From the NCBI GenBank assembly GCA_045837725.1, contig JBEWZL010000215.1:124001-188000 (forward strand): DNA of 64,000 nucleotides, given 5' to 3'. Shown piece by piece: positions 1 through 11,448 of the stretch. The translations under genes and the position numbers were made by a program. The notes under the pieces were generated by a model that was given only the letters and a program-made list of their open reading frames with translations, ran no database searches and was not told where the DNA came from. This stretch comes from Vermamoeba vermiformis (lineage: Eukaryota > Tubulinea > Echinamoebida). Each line of letters begins with the position of its first letter. The stretch's first letter is position 1.

Positions 1-2
1 AG

Positions 3-1017
3 GATGATGATGAGGAGGTGCGACGCAGCGAGATCAATGCACTTCTCGCGACTACACCGAGACTCAAGCAGATCGCTGAACTGTTTCGCAGTGGCAAATC
101 TGTTCCGCGTCAAAGTACGTCAAATAGACAGAAAATAATTTGATTAATAGGGAAATATTATATTTAGGCAAGGAGCACTTGTTGCAACGTCCAACATTTT
201 GCTTAGTGCCAGATCTGAAAGTGTGACAGCTAATTCATGTAAATTAACTGACTGGCCAGCGATATTAATACGACGCTATAATTAGGCACAACCGTGGTGG
301 GAGCCATCCGAATTTCCACTCGTTCAAGCCTTAGAGCGCGAATACAGTGCTATTCGCAGTGAAATACTGCACGTGCTGGGCGTGTCAGATGTGACCTTGC
401 AGCCCCTTGAGAGCGCACCCTCCGACATTACCAACACCACCAATACACACCCCCTCACCGCGCTGCCAGTCAGAACACCGCTGCACGAGATTCGTGCCTC
501 AGTCGCGCGTGGTGAGTGGCGTGCCCTGTATCTGTGGCGCGAGGGTCAAGCAGTGCCCGCCCATCAAGCGCTGTGTCCGCACACCTGCGCGCTGATTGGT
601 CAGTTCATCGAGCACGAGTCAGCCTTGCCCGCGCAGTCCGTGGTGATGCAGGGCACTGGTCTCGGCTATGTATACGTGTCGCTGCTGCAGCCCGGCACGG
701 TGATTCAGCCGCACTGTGGGCCCACCAATCTGCGTCTCAGAGTGCACTTGGGACTCAGCTGCGATCAGGGGTAAGTGCCTTGGTGTGCGTGCGTGGTGCA
801 CTGACTGAGCGCGTGCAGGGCCCAGCTGACGGTGAATGGCACGACACGACACTGGCGCGCAGGTGAGTGCTTGGTGTTCGACGACAGCTTTGAACACGCC
901 GTGCACATTGGTGCTGCACCGCGCCTGGTGCTGATTGTGGATGTGTTTCACCCGCACCTCACGCACCAGGAGCGACAGTTGATTCGTGCCCTGCTGCCTG
1001 ATGTGGGAGGTGATTGA
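3..1017 (+). CDS. Aspartyl/asparaginyl beta-hydroxylase domain protein (5' partial)
   Basis: This is the C-terminal part of a 2-oxoglutarate/Fe(II) dioxygenase of the Asp/Asn beta-hydroxylase (ASPH) family, which hydroxylates Asp/Asn side chains in the secretory pathway. Exons read 3-114, 168-220, 286-770 and 819-1017. The domain opens with 'PDLKAQPWWEPSEFP', matching the family's 'L.A.PWW' entry. It continues through 'QPHCGPTNLRLRVHLGL', which holds the first metal-binding His and the 2-oxoglutarate-binding Arg region, and 'CLVFDDSFEHAV', with the second His. The stop is at 1015. An acidic stretch at the start (DDDEE) precedes the domain. The start codon and any membrane anchor lie outside the window. 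The second intron uses a GTGTGA donor, which is weaker than the others here. The substrate cannot be told from sequence. Confidence 0.85.
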
Positions 1018-1149
1018 GTGCAGTAATAGATGCCTTAGTGTAGCGTCGCGATAACAAGTCGAATAAAGTTAACTATTAACTAATCAGTTGTGTGATCTGA
1101 TCGTGACATGTACGCATCAACACCGTGTATAATTACAATTGCATAGACA

Positions 1150-2678
1150 ATGACGAGTAGAGGACAGAAGTGGTACTTTACTAAAGAGGAGTTGTCAACT
1201 CCTGTGAAACCAGGAGGAACAGATGTGCAACAAGCAAACAAAATCCGTCGCAGCACCTGTGTATTTATTCAAAAATCAGGAATGGCACTTAGACTGTACG
1301 TGTATTAATGCAGCAACGCGATAATATTATTTGACAGCTTCAATTTCCAGAATAATTACTCTAATTTAATTCTTCAAATTTTACTTTCACTCTCTTATTG
1401 TAATTGAACTGCTACAACATGCGTTGTGCGTATTTAAAATAATAATATTTCATATCGCTCATATGTACCCTGACAGGCCACAATTAACCATAGCTACTGC
1501 GATCGTGTATTTTCATCGCTTCTTTGCGCGCAAAGATTTCCAAGACTTTGACCGCTATGTAAGTACTCGTTACTCGCGTATTATATGCCTATATTCTCGT
1601 CTTCCGCGACTGATGATGGGCGCGTCAGATCATCGCCACGGCGTGTCTGTTCTTGGGTGGCAAGGTGGAAGAGACGCACAAGAAGCTGCGCGATGTGATC
1701 GTGGAGACCTACAAGCTGCGCCACAAGAAGGAGATAGTGATGGACAGCAAGGAGTACTTGGACCTGCGCGAGGAGATACTGGTGGCAGAGCGCCAAGTGC
1801 TGCAAGCGATCGCGTTCGATCTGACGGTGGAGCACCCGTACAAGTACCTGCTCAACTACGTCAAGGTGATTGAAGGCAATCGCAATCTCGCGCAGGTGGC
1901 GTGGAACTTTGTGAATGATTCGCTGCGCACGACGCTGTGTCTGCAGTTCAGACCGCAGCTCATTGCCTCAGCAGCTATCTACCTCGCGAGCAAGTTCCTC
2001 AAGATACAGCTCACCAAGCCTGGGGAGAAGCCGTGGTGGGAGGTGTTCGATGCGAAGATTGAGGACTTGGAGGAGATCAGCAATCAGATACTGGATCTGT
2101 ACGACAAGAATCAGGTGCTGGATCAGATCAAAGAGGGCGATGCACTGCCGCACAGCGAGGACGAGGAGCTCAAGTCTGGCATGATGCCCTGGTCTCCGCG
2201 CGGTACGTGGTGATGATTGATGGATATTGATGTGTATTATTGTCGACACTGACTCATTTGACACCTGTCAGATGCCGATCCCCCCTCGAGTGCCAGCGAC
2301 AAAGAGACAGCTGTCAAAGTGCCACTGCCTGTCACAGACCACGCCGCGCCACCACCCCCGCCCCCGCCCTCTTCGCCCCCGCCCCCTCCGCCTCCCGAGC
2401 CCGCACTGCCGCCACCCCCCGAACCCCCCAAAGATCACGTGCGCTACGACTCGCACCACAGTCACCGCGAGTCACGTGATCACCATCGCGATCGATCGCC
2501 CGATCATCATCGAGAGCACAGTCACCGCCACCGCGACAGCGAATCACGTGATCACCACCATCACTCGCATCGAGATCGATCGCCAGATCACCACTCAGAG
2601 CGGAGAAATTCGCGCGAGTACCGCAGTTATTCCGACTCGTCACGTGATAGGGACCGTGACCGAGACCGCAAGAAATAA
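1150..2678 (+). CDS. CCNK: Cyclin K-like transcriptional cyclin
   Basis: A transcriptional cyclin of the K/T type, the expected partner of a CDK12/13- or CDK9-like kinase that phosphorylates the RNA polymerase II C-terminal domain. Exons 1150-1295, 1477-1558, 1629-2202 and 2272-2678 give 402 residues. The start context leads to 'WYFTKEEL', as in cyclin K. Cyclin-box hallmarks are 'LTIATAIVYFHRFFAR', 'CLFLGGKVEETHKKLRDVI' and 'FDLTVEHPYKYLLNYVK'. The second fold has 'WNFVNDSLRTTLCLQF', which is very cyclin K-like. The tail is a proline-rich block (about residues 285-320) followed by a His/Arg/Ser/Asp-rich RS-like tail, typical of nuclear speckle and transcription cyclins. Cyclin L is the main alternative, but the second fold favours K. 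An AATAAA-like signal overlaps the stop region. Confidence 0.88.
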
Positions 2679-2915
2679 ATGCAATCATTGTACATAGCCA
2701 CTGCTACGTAGTATATACCAGTACATTTCTAAATTAGGCAATCACGTGCTTCAGCCAGGCAGTCTTTGCCGCTGTGAAATTCGTGCAAAATTAATGTGAA
2801 AAGTGCACGGAGAAGAGCACAGCTTGAATTTGATAAGACTGATTCGCACGAACACAAAGAACAAGAGGAGCACCATAATTAACACCGCCCTATTGACAGT
2901 GGTACACTATTATCA

Positions 2916-5859
2916 ATGCACAAGATTGTGATCAAAGCTCGCGCCAAAAGGTGAGTCACATCTGCAACCAGCGCAGCTACTAATCCCTGCGCATTAACAG
3001 CGACAAGTCGAGCACCTATTTGAATAAAATATACGACAATGTATCGTATTTGACCACATGGCTGGGAGGCAAACCAGCTACTTCACCAAACAGTCAGGAT
3101 GTGGAAGAAGAGCGCGATATAATTAATATAGCTAAATTTGTTAAATTAGAGATTGGCCCTGAGAGGTAATAACGATGTTACATCATCAATTATTATAATT
3201 ATTCGTCAATAATGAAAAATAATTAAAAAATAATTATTTCTTGTCTTTATCTCTACTAAACACGAATACTAGGAAATTGTGTCTATTCGTGGGCTATAAT
3301 AACGGATTTCAAGCCTATGACCTCTCATTTGTTGAAGACTTGCATTCTCAAACCACAAACATTCCCGAGATTTGCTCCGTGCGCTGCGGCAAGGTCAAAG
3401 TCATTTGCGTAAGTATCCCCTATATGAATAGCATATTATGCACGGCTAAGACTTGAATATCGCGCAGCCTTTGCCAAATCCAACCGAGCCAGACGAAGAG
3501 TCAGATCCGTTCTACAACAAACGACCAGTGGTCGCGCTATTGTACGTAGTTAACACACGGCATAAATACATATGCACCTCCCTCACCCTCGCACCAGGTC
3601 CGGCGAAGAGAGCAATCAGCAGCGCATCCAGTTCTACTCGCTAGCCACCAATGCACTGCTGCCGCTGAGTGTCGAGTTCGATGCTGCGCTGCTCGATCTC
3701 AAGGCCAATCGACACGTCATAGTAGCTACCTCTGCCACGCGGCTCTGGGTGCTGAATGCCAAGCAACCTGATCGCGTCAGACCCCCCTCGGAGCTCTACG
3801 CCGCACCAGATCTGCCACTCGCGCACGGAGTGTGTGCACTGGGACCGCGCTGGCTGGCCTATCCCACCCCTCACGCCCCGCACGCCGTCACGCCGAACGA
3901 CGATCTGGGCACGCCCCCTGGTCCGAGTGAGAGCACTCCGAGCAGTGCGCCACAGAGCGGCATCAAATCGACGTCAGATCTGCTCGCGGTGGCACGTGAT
4001 TCGATGCGCGGTGCGGCGAAGAATGTCATGTACTTGTCCTCAAAGACGATGGATGTGCTGAATCAGAGCCTCATCAACACGGAGCCCACGGAGCCAGGTC
4101 TCGCTGTCAGCACGGCGCACAGTGCCACTGCGCAGATGAGTGCCACCGCTGTGCCCGGTGTGATACGCGTGGTGGACATCATCTCCTTCGAGACCATCGC
4201 GCACTTCAAGGCACACACGCGACCAGTGGCCACACTCAGCTTCGATCCCACGGGCACGCTGCTCACGAGTGCCAGTCACACGGGCCAAGATCTCAAAGTG
4301 CACCTCATCACGCCACACACCTCGCCGCTGCACGCACACAAGCTGCTCTATTTGCTCGAGCGCGGTGTCACTGCTGCCGCGCTGCGTGATGTGGTTGTGT
4401 CGCACGATGCGCGCTTGATTGCAGCCACGAGCAGTCCCCGTGCCACCACGCACTTGTGGCCCATCACACCGACAGGGCAAGAGATCAGCGCTGATTCACA
4501 CCTCGATGCACGCCGCGCACGACCCCTCAATCCACTGCTGGCACAGAGCGTGCAGAACTTGCCGCACCGTCCTGATCGACTCTGCAAGCTCCCTGCTGCT
4601 GTCGCGAGTGATGACGTGAGTACTTGACACGTGTCAACACAATTCAGTGAAAATACTAACCAGTCGCAGCCACAATTCGCAGGCACAGTGTACTTTGCCA
4701 CGCGTCGCACCGAGGACTACTACGTGTACACCGTGGTCAAGAACGGACTGCTCTCACGATATCGCGTGCACTTGTTGCCGCACGAGCTCAATCAGACCAA
4801 GCTCGATTGTCAAGTCACGCCTGAGCTCGAGTGGGACTTGCAGCGACGCACGACGTGGAGCGAGCGTGCCTTCAAGAGCACACATCGCGAGGAGCCCGTG
4901 AAGCGTGGCGAACAACAGCTGATTGACGAGTGGCGCGCGAACATTGACGTGGAGACGTATCGCAGTCAGCAGCAGCACACACAGCTCGGTCAGAAGTTCA
5001 CGACCATGGCACAGTGGATTGGTCCGCAGTTCAGATTGGTGCCCTACACTGCCCTACCCGATGTCAAACTGCCACGCGATCCAGTGACGCAAGATCAGTT
5101 CTACCAAGCACTGCAGTCACGTGCGCTGCCCCCACCAGCAGCACTGCCTCCAGGACCCGAGGACGCAGCACTGCAGCACCGCATGAATGAACTGCTCGTG
5201 TCTGAACTCGATCTCGTTCCGCCAGGCCACAATGTGCACGCCAATGTCAAAGTGCCACAGCAAGGTGACAAGTTTGATCAATTCTTCCGCACCGCGAACA
5301 AGAGCAGCAATCTGATTCAAGACGAGAACGAGGCGTACAAGAACGATCATCCGATTGTGGACGGTAAGTGACAGCAGTTGTCGGTGCGGGTCAGTGATTG
5401 ACAGGTGTCACAGATGTCAAGCAGCGCAAGAAGAGTCTGGTCAAGTCCGACAAGAAAGACGAGCTGAAGGAGAGTGTTGAGCCTCTGATGCCGATCCCCG
5501 AGGACAAGAAGCACAACAACAACAACAACAACATGATGAACAGCAGTGTGCTCAACAATGTGCTGCCAGCACCTGTGCACAACAAGCGCGAGGACAAGAA
5601 GCGCGAGAATGTGGAGGTGAAAGAGGCCCTGCAGCGCGACGAGCCCCTCATTGACTTCGCACCCGTGCCGCAGCCTCTGCCCGCCCCACCACAGCCCTTG
5701 CCCGAGCAGCCACAGCCCAACAACAGTGCCAACAACAACTTGCCCGCGCCGAGCAACAGATCGAAGCGCAAGAAGAGCAAGAGCAAGTCCCCCGAGAATG
5801 CACCGCGCAACGACATCACGCAGTCTGTGCTCATGAAGGACGCATTCGACACCTTGTAA
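2916..5859 (+). CDS. BCAS3: BCAS3-like WD-repeat/propeller protein
   Basis: A homologue of BCAS3, a propeller protein that binds phosphoinositides and, with PHAF1, joins the phagophore during selective autophagy. It is also linked to cell polarity. Exons 2916-2950, 3001-3165, 3273-3408, 3468-3541, 3598-4615, 4670-5363 and 5414-5859 give 855 residues. Visible features are 'LCLFVGYNNGFQAYDL' followed by 'CSVRCGKVKVI' and 'YNKRPVVALL', as in the first BCAS3 blades. Later come 'DSMRGAAKNVMYLSSKTM', the 'VVDIISFETIAHFKAHTRP' WD blade with 'GTLLTSAS', and 'AGTVYFATRR'. The C-terminal roughly 150 residues are low-complexity, with poly-Asn (AAC repeat 5515-5533), proline-rich and Lys-rich patches, and are likely disordered. 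The gene converges on the SNM1 gene with only 97 bases between stops. Confidence 0.8.
4624..4637. repeat. TTGACACGTGTCAA palindrome, one of a dispersed set
   Basis: A perfect 14-base palindrome in an intron of the BCAS3-like gene. The core GACACGTGTC recurs at 6289, 7408, 13454, 30538, 32927, 35630, 35728 and 37826. The related TGACAGGTGTCA (or TGACACCTGTCA) occurs at 2259, 5399, 7013, 33583 and 49857. Most copies are in introns; see findings. Confidence 0.85.
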
Positions 5860-5956
5860 ATAGCGACGATATCACTTGTCTTATATAGCATTAGGCACCC
5901 ATGTATAAAATCAACCCATCTATTTGTACAGTCATATTTACAAGTGTCCTAGTCTC

Positions 5957-8117
5957 TCAGTCGCGCAACAGACGCACCATCTCATCGACGTGCTCCTTCT
6001 TGTAGTTGTTCACGGTCGGTATCAGCCACTGCGCATTCCACGCACGCACACAGGCACGCAGCTCGTCGAAGGAGGAGTGCTCGCTGCGAGAGAGTTAGTC
6101 GAGTGCTCGTGCATGAGTGCTGCTCACCTGTAAGGCACACCGTACACCGCGACTGAGCGCGACTTGTTCTGACTCGGCACGGGCACGGCACTGGTGGCCC
6201 CTCCTTTGTAACTCCAGCCTGTGGGACGGAAGGCAACTACGCGACGATAACGCCGATTTTGCTGCAAGAGCGCTTCGAGCTCTGTGTTGACACGTGTCAG
6301 GTGAGTGAATGACATGTGACAGCACTTACTTTGAATGTTGAGTGACCACAGTGGCACAATGTGCACATTAGCTTCGTCCTGATTGCACGTGAAGAGTTGG
6401 AGCAGTCGTGCTTCGAGTTCCAAACACTTCAAGATCTGCATCCTAGGACCAACTGTGAGTGCGGGACATAATAAATACGAAAGGAGCCGTACTTGGACTT
6501 GTTGACAAATATCTTGCACTCGAATATGCTCGCCAAGGAGAGGAAGAACTTCTCTTTGCCAATAGTGTAGGTGCCAATCAGCACCAGGGTCTGCGGGTCA
6601 TGCACTGCGGCAGAGAAGATGTCGATCACGTGACTGATCACTGTGGATTGTGGCGGGAATGCGTATTTGGGGTTGCAATACGTTGTGTCCAAATAGAGAT
6701 TGTTGATTTTGAATTCGCCCAATACCTGTGCTCCATTAGTACCATGCACATCAATAATACAGACACCTACGCGATGATCTTCTAGCTCGGAATTATATCG
6801 GAAATCTCCGGAGTGCAGATGATAGGTGCCGTCAGCGAGTTTGAACAACATCAATACGGCCCCAGGGCAGTGATTGGCATCGAACAGCTGCACTGTGACA
6901 TTGGGCAGATTGGGCACTGCTGTCTCGACACGCATTGGCAGCACGTGGATGTACATGGCCTTGACGCGCAGTCGTGTCAGTAGCAGATTGGCAGTGATCT
7001 GAGAGCAGTCTGTGACAGGTGTCAAAGAGTGCATGCACGAATAGTGACTTACAAATCGGACCGCGATTGAAATTAGGCCCCAAGCCCTTGTAGTGATCAG
7101 CCTACACGTGTTAGCGAGTGATTGCCTAATTAGGAAATACATACATGAAAGTGTGACAAGAAGTAGATCGGATTAGCTGGTTCAGTGTACTGGCACGTGA
7201 ATCCATCCACTGAATGAAATGTGAGCACGTGATTGAATGCGGAACAACTATGTTACCAATTATGGGAGTGTGTGGCACGCGCTTGTAAAAAGGACAAATC
7301 TGGCGCTGAGGCTTGGTGGGACTGGTCGCATTGGCTAGAGGGCTATTTTTAGCAGCGGCGTTGACCACTGCAGTGTCAGAACGTGTCAAAGTCTGTGTTG
7401 CGGCACTGACACGTGTCAAAGTGTGGCCAGGAGAGTTCGGTGCGCTGTCAGTTTTGAACCACGACGTGATCTTGGACTGCACAGCGCGCACCATGCTGAG
7501 GGGCTGCGAGACACTCTTTGACAGCTGCGGACGCGGTGCTGAACTGACATCACGTGGTGCGACACGTGCAGTGACAGGCGTGCTCGGGGCAGTGGCAGGT
7601 GTCACATTGGTGTTGTTCTCTGATTGGTCCGTGTCCTCCACTGCCGGCTCGCTCTCCACGGCAAGTTCGTCGTCCCACACACCTGATTGGTCCAAACACG
7701 CAATCACGTGCTGTTCTCGCTCCTGCAAGGGGGAGTTAGTGAGCATGTGGACCTTTCTTAGAATTTCTCGCCTTGATTCGCTATTTAACTTTATCTTTGG
7801 TACCAGTCTCGTCGAATAGGACGAATTGATAACAAATATTAGATTAATATCATATTTACCTGCACTGATAAATGGTACAGCGGCCGATCGCACACCAAGC
7901 AAATTGAAAACAATTGTGACTGCGTAGATTGCGTGCTCGTATTATTCGCAGTGTTATTTGCAGGCACTGGCTCTATTTTGGGCTCTTTAGACGTGCTTAG
8001 CTCGCTCTTGATCTGCCGCTTCAGCTCGGGCTTCGGTTTCTTTGGCGGTTGAAAGTCATCCAAATCGTCATCGATGTCAATCACCTCAATAGCCTTCCTC
8101 TTCACTCCTACACTCAT
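5957..8117 (-). CDS. DCLRE1A: SNM1/PSO2-type DNA cross-link repair nuclease
   Basis: A 5' exonuclease of the metallo-beta-lactamase/beta-CASP family that processes interstrand cross-links. Nine exons (8117-7860, 7722-7257, 7209-7145, 7101-7053, 7009-6771, 6725-6493, 6442-6330, 6281-6128, 6083-5957) give 567 residues. After a Lys/Asp-rich start comes a UBZ4-type zinc finger spanning the first intron ('CLVCDRPLYHLSVQ' then 'EREQHVIACL'), as in SNM1A. A disordered Ser/Thr/Pro segment follows. The catalytic core has 'YFLSHFHADHYKGL' (HxHxDH), 'LFDANHCPGAVLMLF', 'HSGDFRY', 'YLDTTYCNPKYAFP', 'FRPTGWSY' and the terminal 'VPYSEHSSF'. All metal ligands appear present. I chose the start at 8117 rather than 8177 because the extra 20 residues are hydrophobic and follow a possible acceptor. 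It is divergent from the V-ATPase gene. Confidence 0.92.
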
Positions 8118-8281
8118 TGAGCTGCAAATAAATATCACTGGTCCTGTCACGCGATCCATTTTTTTCCCAGCAGACATTTGTCGGCCGCAGAAAAGTCAAC
8201 GGACTAGTCGCGAAACCGAGCAAATTAACCGAGAACAGTCGTCAGTATTGTCTCCATCAACCTATTCACAGACATATCACA
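8118..8281. promoter_or_regulatory. Shared divergent promoter region, SNM1 / V-ATPase e
   Basis: These 164 bases separate two divergent start codons, so they must hold both promoters. I see no clear TATA box. A TTTGCAG just upstream of the SNM1 ATG on the minus strand could be the acceptor of a 5'-UTR intron. Confidence 0.4.
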
Positions 8282-8654
8282 ATGTATTACACTTCAGCGA
8301 TTATTGTATCAATTATTGTTTCATTTGTTATTGGAGTCATCGGCACCATCTTTGCTCCGGGCCCTGACAAGTCGTATGTGGAGCTGTAATCTATAAGACA
8401 ACCACATAATAATATTTGTATCGCATAGTCTCTCACGAGTATTTGTTTGGACTGCTGTATTTTGCCTGTGGTTCGTGTAAGTGGTTATTATAATTATTAT
8501 TTATTTCAAATAACCGCCATTGCTTAACTTACGAGCAATTCTATTCAAACTACATTTATAATGCTATAATTAATTAATGATATCCAGTTGGTTCATCGTT
8601 TACGCTTCGCAAGTCAACATCTTTTTAATCCCGATCAAGAAGCACTCCGAATAA
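8282..8654 (+). CDS. ATP6V0E: V-type ATPase subunit e (Vma9-like)
   Basis: A 68-residue, two-helix subunit of the membrane (V0) sector of the vacuolar proton pump. Exons are 8282-8373, 8429-8476 and 8588-8654, all phase-consistent. Helix 1 is 'IIVSIIVSFVIGVIGTIFA', followed by the family's short Pro/Gly/Lys loop 'PGPDKS'. Helix 2 is 'FVWTAVFCLWFVWFIVYAS', ending in 'QVNIFLIPIK', which corresponds to the conserved 'AQLNPLFGP' region. Length matches the family (about 70-80). An AATAAA lies about 65 bases past the stop. The middle exon is only 48 bases. Short hydrophobic proteins carry little signal, so some doubt remains. Confidence 0.7.
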
Positions 8655-8743
8655 TCTCGCGATGCACACCTGTAGCTAAATAACACCACCTATTTATACT
8701 GCGCTTTTTTGTAATGTGAATAAACTTCCGATCGCACTTCAGA

Positions 8744-9190
8744 TCAAACACCTTCGAGGTCCAGCATGGGCTCAGTCTCGCCCTCCTCATCGCTCGAAGA
8801 CTCCAGCAGCTCCTCGTCCTCGGTCGTCACTCGCGCGCGCACAGCAGTGTGTGTCGTGTGCTCGCTCAGTGCGCGCAACAGCTTGTCTTGCCACGTCTGG
8901 TACTGCACGGCCAGATCTGTGCCGCTGTCTTGATCCAGCACCGCGACTGGCAGCACTGATGTCGCTGAGAGTGCGCGCAGGGCGTGGTCGAGATCACGTG
9001 CTGCCTTGCCAAATAAGGTGCTGCCATAAATAGAATTGCCGAGTCCCAGCACGGCACACTTGACACCAGCGAGGTGCGTCTTTGACACGCGGAAATCACG
9101 TGCTTCTTCACGCAACCAGCGCGCGAGGGGCTCAGCATTGGGCGGAGCACCACCGACAGCCGAGCAGCAGTGCCAATTAAAATATTTTAT
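8744..9190 (-). pseudogene. Fragment of TYW1 flavodoxin domain (tRNA wybutosine synthesis), probably a relic
   Basis: An open frame on the minus strand matches the second half of the FMN-binding flavodoxin domain at the N-terminus of TYW1. TYW1 is the radical-SAM enzyme that makes the tricyclic base of tRNA-Phe. Recognisable parts are 'GGAPPNAEPLARWLREEA', 'RDFRVSKTHLAGVKCAVLGL' with the FMN loop 'GLGNSIYG', and the acidic linker 'SSSDEEGETEPMLDL'. The first roughly 70 residues of the flavodoxin fold are absent. The 170 bases upstream, before the next gene's stop at 9362, show no coding match or convincing acceptor. No radical-SAM domain (CxxxCxxC) follows; the frame stops at 8744, 90 bases from the V-ATPase gene. 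A stand-alone truncated flavodoxin protein cannot be excluded, because the remaining frame is unbroken. Confidence 0.5.
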
Positions 9191-9361
9191 TTTACATACG
9201 AATGACTTCGAGGGAATAGATTGCCGCAACAAAAAAGGGTAGATAGGGGGGTATAATACAAGTATAATACAGAAACAGACAGTGCTGTCCGCGGCTAAAT
9301 TTGGTGCAGGGGGGTGATTGCCATATTTAGCCACAGGGAGGTGGTGCAGCAGGCCACGTGA

Positions 9362-10922
9362 TCAGTGATTGGTGTTGTTGGACCACTGATTGTAGCTCTG
9401 ATTGTGATAGCTGAATGCACTGCCGGGCTTGGCGTGCTGTTGATTCTGCTCCCAGTGCGTGCCCTGGTCGTGCTGCATGATGAAGTCACCTGCATCCGCG
9501 TCCTCTTGCATCAGCGGATCATCGAGCGGACTGAACGCACTGCCCTCATCGCCCATCTCATCGCCCGTGCTGTAGTTGTTCAGCTCGTATCCGCCACTCA
9601 GCGGCACTCGTGACTGCGCGTGTTGTTTGTGCCAGTCCTCCACGTGACTGTGCGGCACTGCAGTCTGCGCGTCGTACAAGACAGTGGCGTTCATCTTGTC
9701 CACAATCTGATGCGTGTCCACGGTCATCTCTTCTTTGATGAACGGCGCGTTGTGTGGCGCGTAGTGACTGTTCAAGTGCGGTGCAGTGCGATGTGGTGCG
9801 TGATTCAAATTGAGTTCGTTGGACACTATCTCGTGGTGCGCTGAATAGTAGCCACTGTGCGGACTGTTCACCTGCACGGCGGCACTGTTCGAGTACGACG
9901 CAGTGGTCTGACCGGGCAAGTGCACGTGAAAGGGCCCTTGTTGCTGCACGGGGTGCGAGTTCAACACGGGCTGCGAGGCCTGCGGAGGACTGCGCGGTGT
10001 TTGAAAGAAGAATCCGCCGCTCGGTGCATTGGGTGCCACGGGTGGGTGTGGCGAGGTCGGGGACTTGGCGCCCCAGTCCGCGTTGATGGTGATCTTGCCC
10101 GCACTGTTGTTCTGCAGCGAGTTGTGTGACATGCGATGCAACAGCGAGTCCCCGAATGGAATGTGCGAGTCTGAGTGCGAGCGTGCGCGCAACACGTGTG
10201 GCGTGGTGGGCGTGAGTGGTGCAGGCGAGGAGGGCGGGGAGGACGAAGAGGTGCGGCCAGTGCTGGGACTGTCGAGTGAGTCGCGCGCGGAGGTCACGGG
10301 ACTCGCATCGCGGCCTCGAATGTGCAGCGTGGGGATGAAGTCGCGCTCTCGCTTCACGGGACTGCCATCGCGCAGGGGACTCGAGTCACGTGACACAGAT
10401 TTCTTGTAAATCATCTCGGGGTGTTTGCTGCGATAGTGGTGTTTCAGCGCGCCCTCGCTACCATATGCCTTCGCGCAGCCTAGTTATAACACTGCATCAG
10501 CGCGGCTCTTGTAACGCGTACTAAATTTCTTATCGAAAATTCGTTGCGAGATTTTCCGGTCCGACTATTACGAAGGGTGTATTACCTGCAACGAGACAGC
10601 GAAACGTGCGACTAATTGTTGCTGCTTTGCGTCGAATCCGCTTCTTCTTGTTGAGTCTAAATTCTTTCTTGCTCTCCGCAAACTTGATGCATAAATCGTA
10701 GATAAAATGCTGAAACTCTTCGCATTCCTTGAATATTATTGTCATATTAAAAAACTGCTGGAGGAATACAAAGTGGATTAGATGCCCTTCAAAACTTACT
10801 CTGGCTGGTTTTTGAACCTGACGAGCTACCTCCTCCCAATTGAATTCGCCTTCATTAGGCGCTCTATAGTCAATAGTTTTGAACAGCTGATCGATTTGCT
10901 CTCGACTCCACAACTTCTCGTT
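9362..10922 (-). CDS. SANT/Myb plus C2H2 zinc-finger protein (5' end unresolved)
   Basis: A likely nuclear DNA- or chromatin-binding protein. Supported exons are 10922-10800, 10757-10586 and 10479-9362. The first holds a SANT/Myb-like helix set ('LWSREQIDQLFKTIDY', 'FNWEEVARQVQKPAR'). A basic helix region follows ('EFRLNKKKRIRRKAATISR'). A C2H2 finger is then assembled across the last intron: 'FRCLVAG' joined to 'CAKAYGSEGALKHHYRSKH', that is C-x4-C-x12-H-x4-H. The remaining roughly 350 residues are low-complexity, rich in Ser/Pro/His/Gln/Asn, and probably a disordered transactivation region. The start codon is not clear. An open segment at 11335-11185 ('VVPITVPKPYERIQEADLDF') may be an upstream exon, but I could not join it in phase. 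Confidence 0.65.
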
Positions 10923-11448
10923 CTAGAAAGGGCCAAGATTAGATTTCGGTCGCAGGCAAAAGCGCGTTATTGCAAAGCAAAAACCGAATAAAAAATTGGC
11001 GTAGATTAATAATATAGATAATATAAATAGGAAAGATAAACGCCACAATTTCGCTTTGGTAACGGTTATTCCATCCGAAAAACGTGTTGGAATTTCCAAC
11101 GCGGCAGATCGAGTGTGATTTACTAAATCAAAGCGCAGTTACGTAAATAAATAATTCTACGCATTAATACACAAAATGTTGCTCGTTAAACTGATTACCA
11201 TTTGCACTAAAGTCCAAATCAGCCTCTTGAATCCTCTCGTATGGTTTTGGAACAGTAATGGGAACGACTAATGTGGAGGGCTGATCACAATATAAATATC
11301 GCCTGTGTTGTTGTAGTGATGGCTGTTAAAAGAGTGGGAAGTGGTTTTTTTCCCTGAAGAGCGCTTTTTCCTATTTAGGAATCGAGGATAGTTTCGGAGG
11401 TCAGGAGTGAACCGGCACGGATAGTAAAGCACGTTTATTACACGACAG
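10923..11448. other. Interval between XPB stop and SANT/C2H2 gene; unresolved upstream exons
   Basis: This stretch must contain the promoter and 5' exons of the minus-strand SANT/C2H2 gene. On the minus strand a coding-like frame runs from an acceptor-like TTTTAACAG near 11330 to a GTAATC donor near 11190. A further AT-rich part (11170-10930) lacks a convincing exon. The AATGACTAA at the XPB stop also contains an ATG in another frame, which might start this gene, but nothing confirms it. Confidence 0.35.

Noticed and set aside
5510-5535. AAC trinucleotide repeat as a mobile or CRISPR-like element
   Set aside because: It is a simple coding repeat (poly-Asn) in the BCAS3-like tail.
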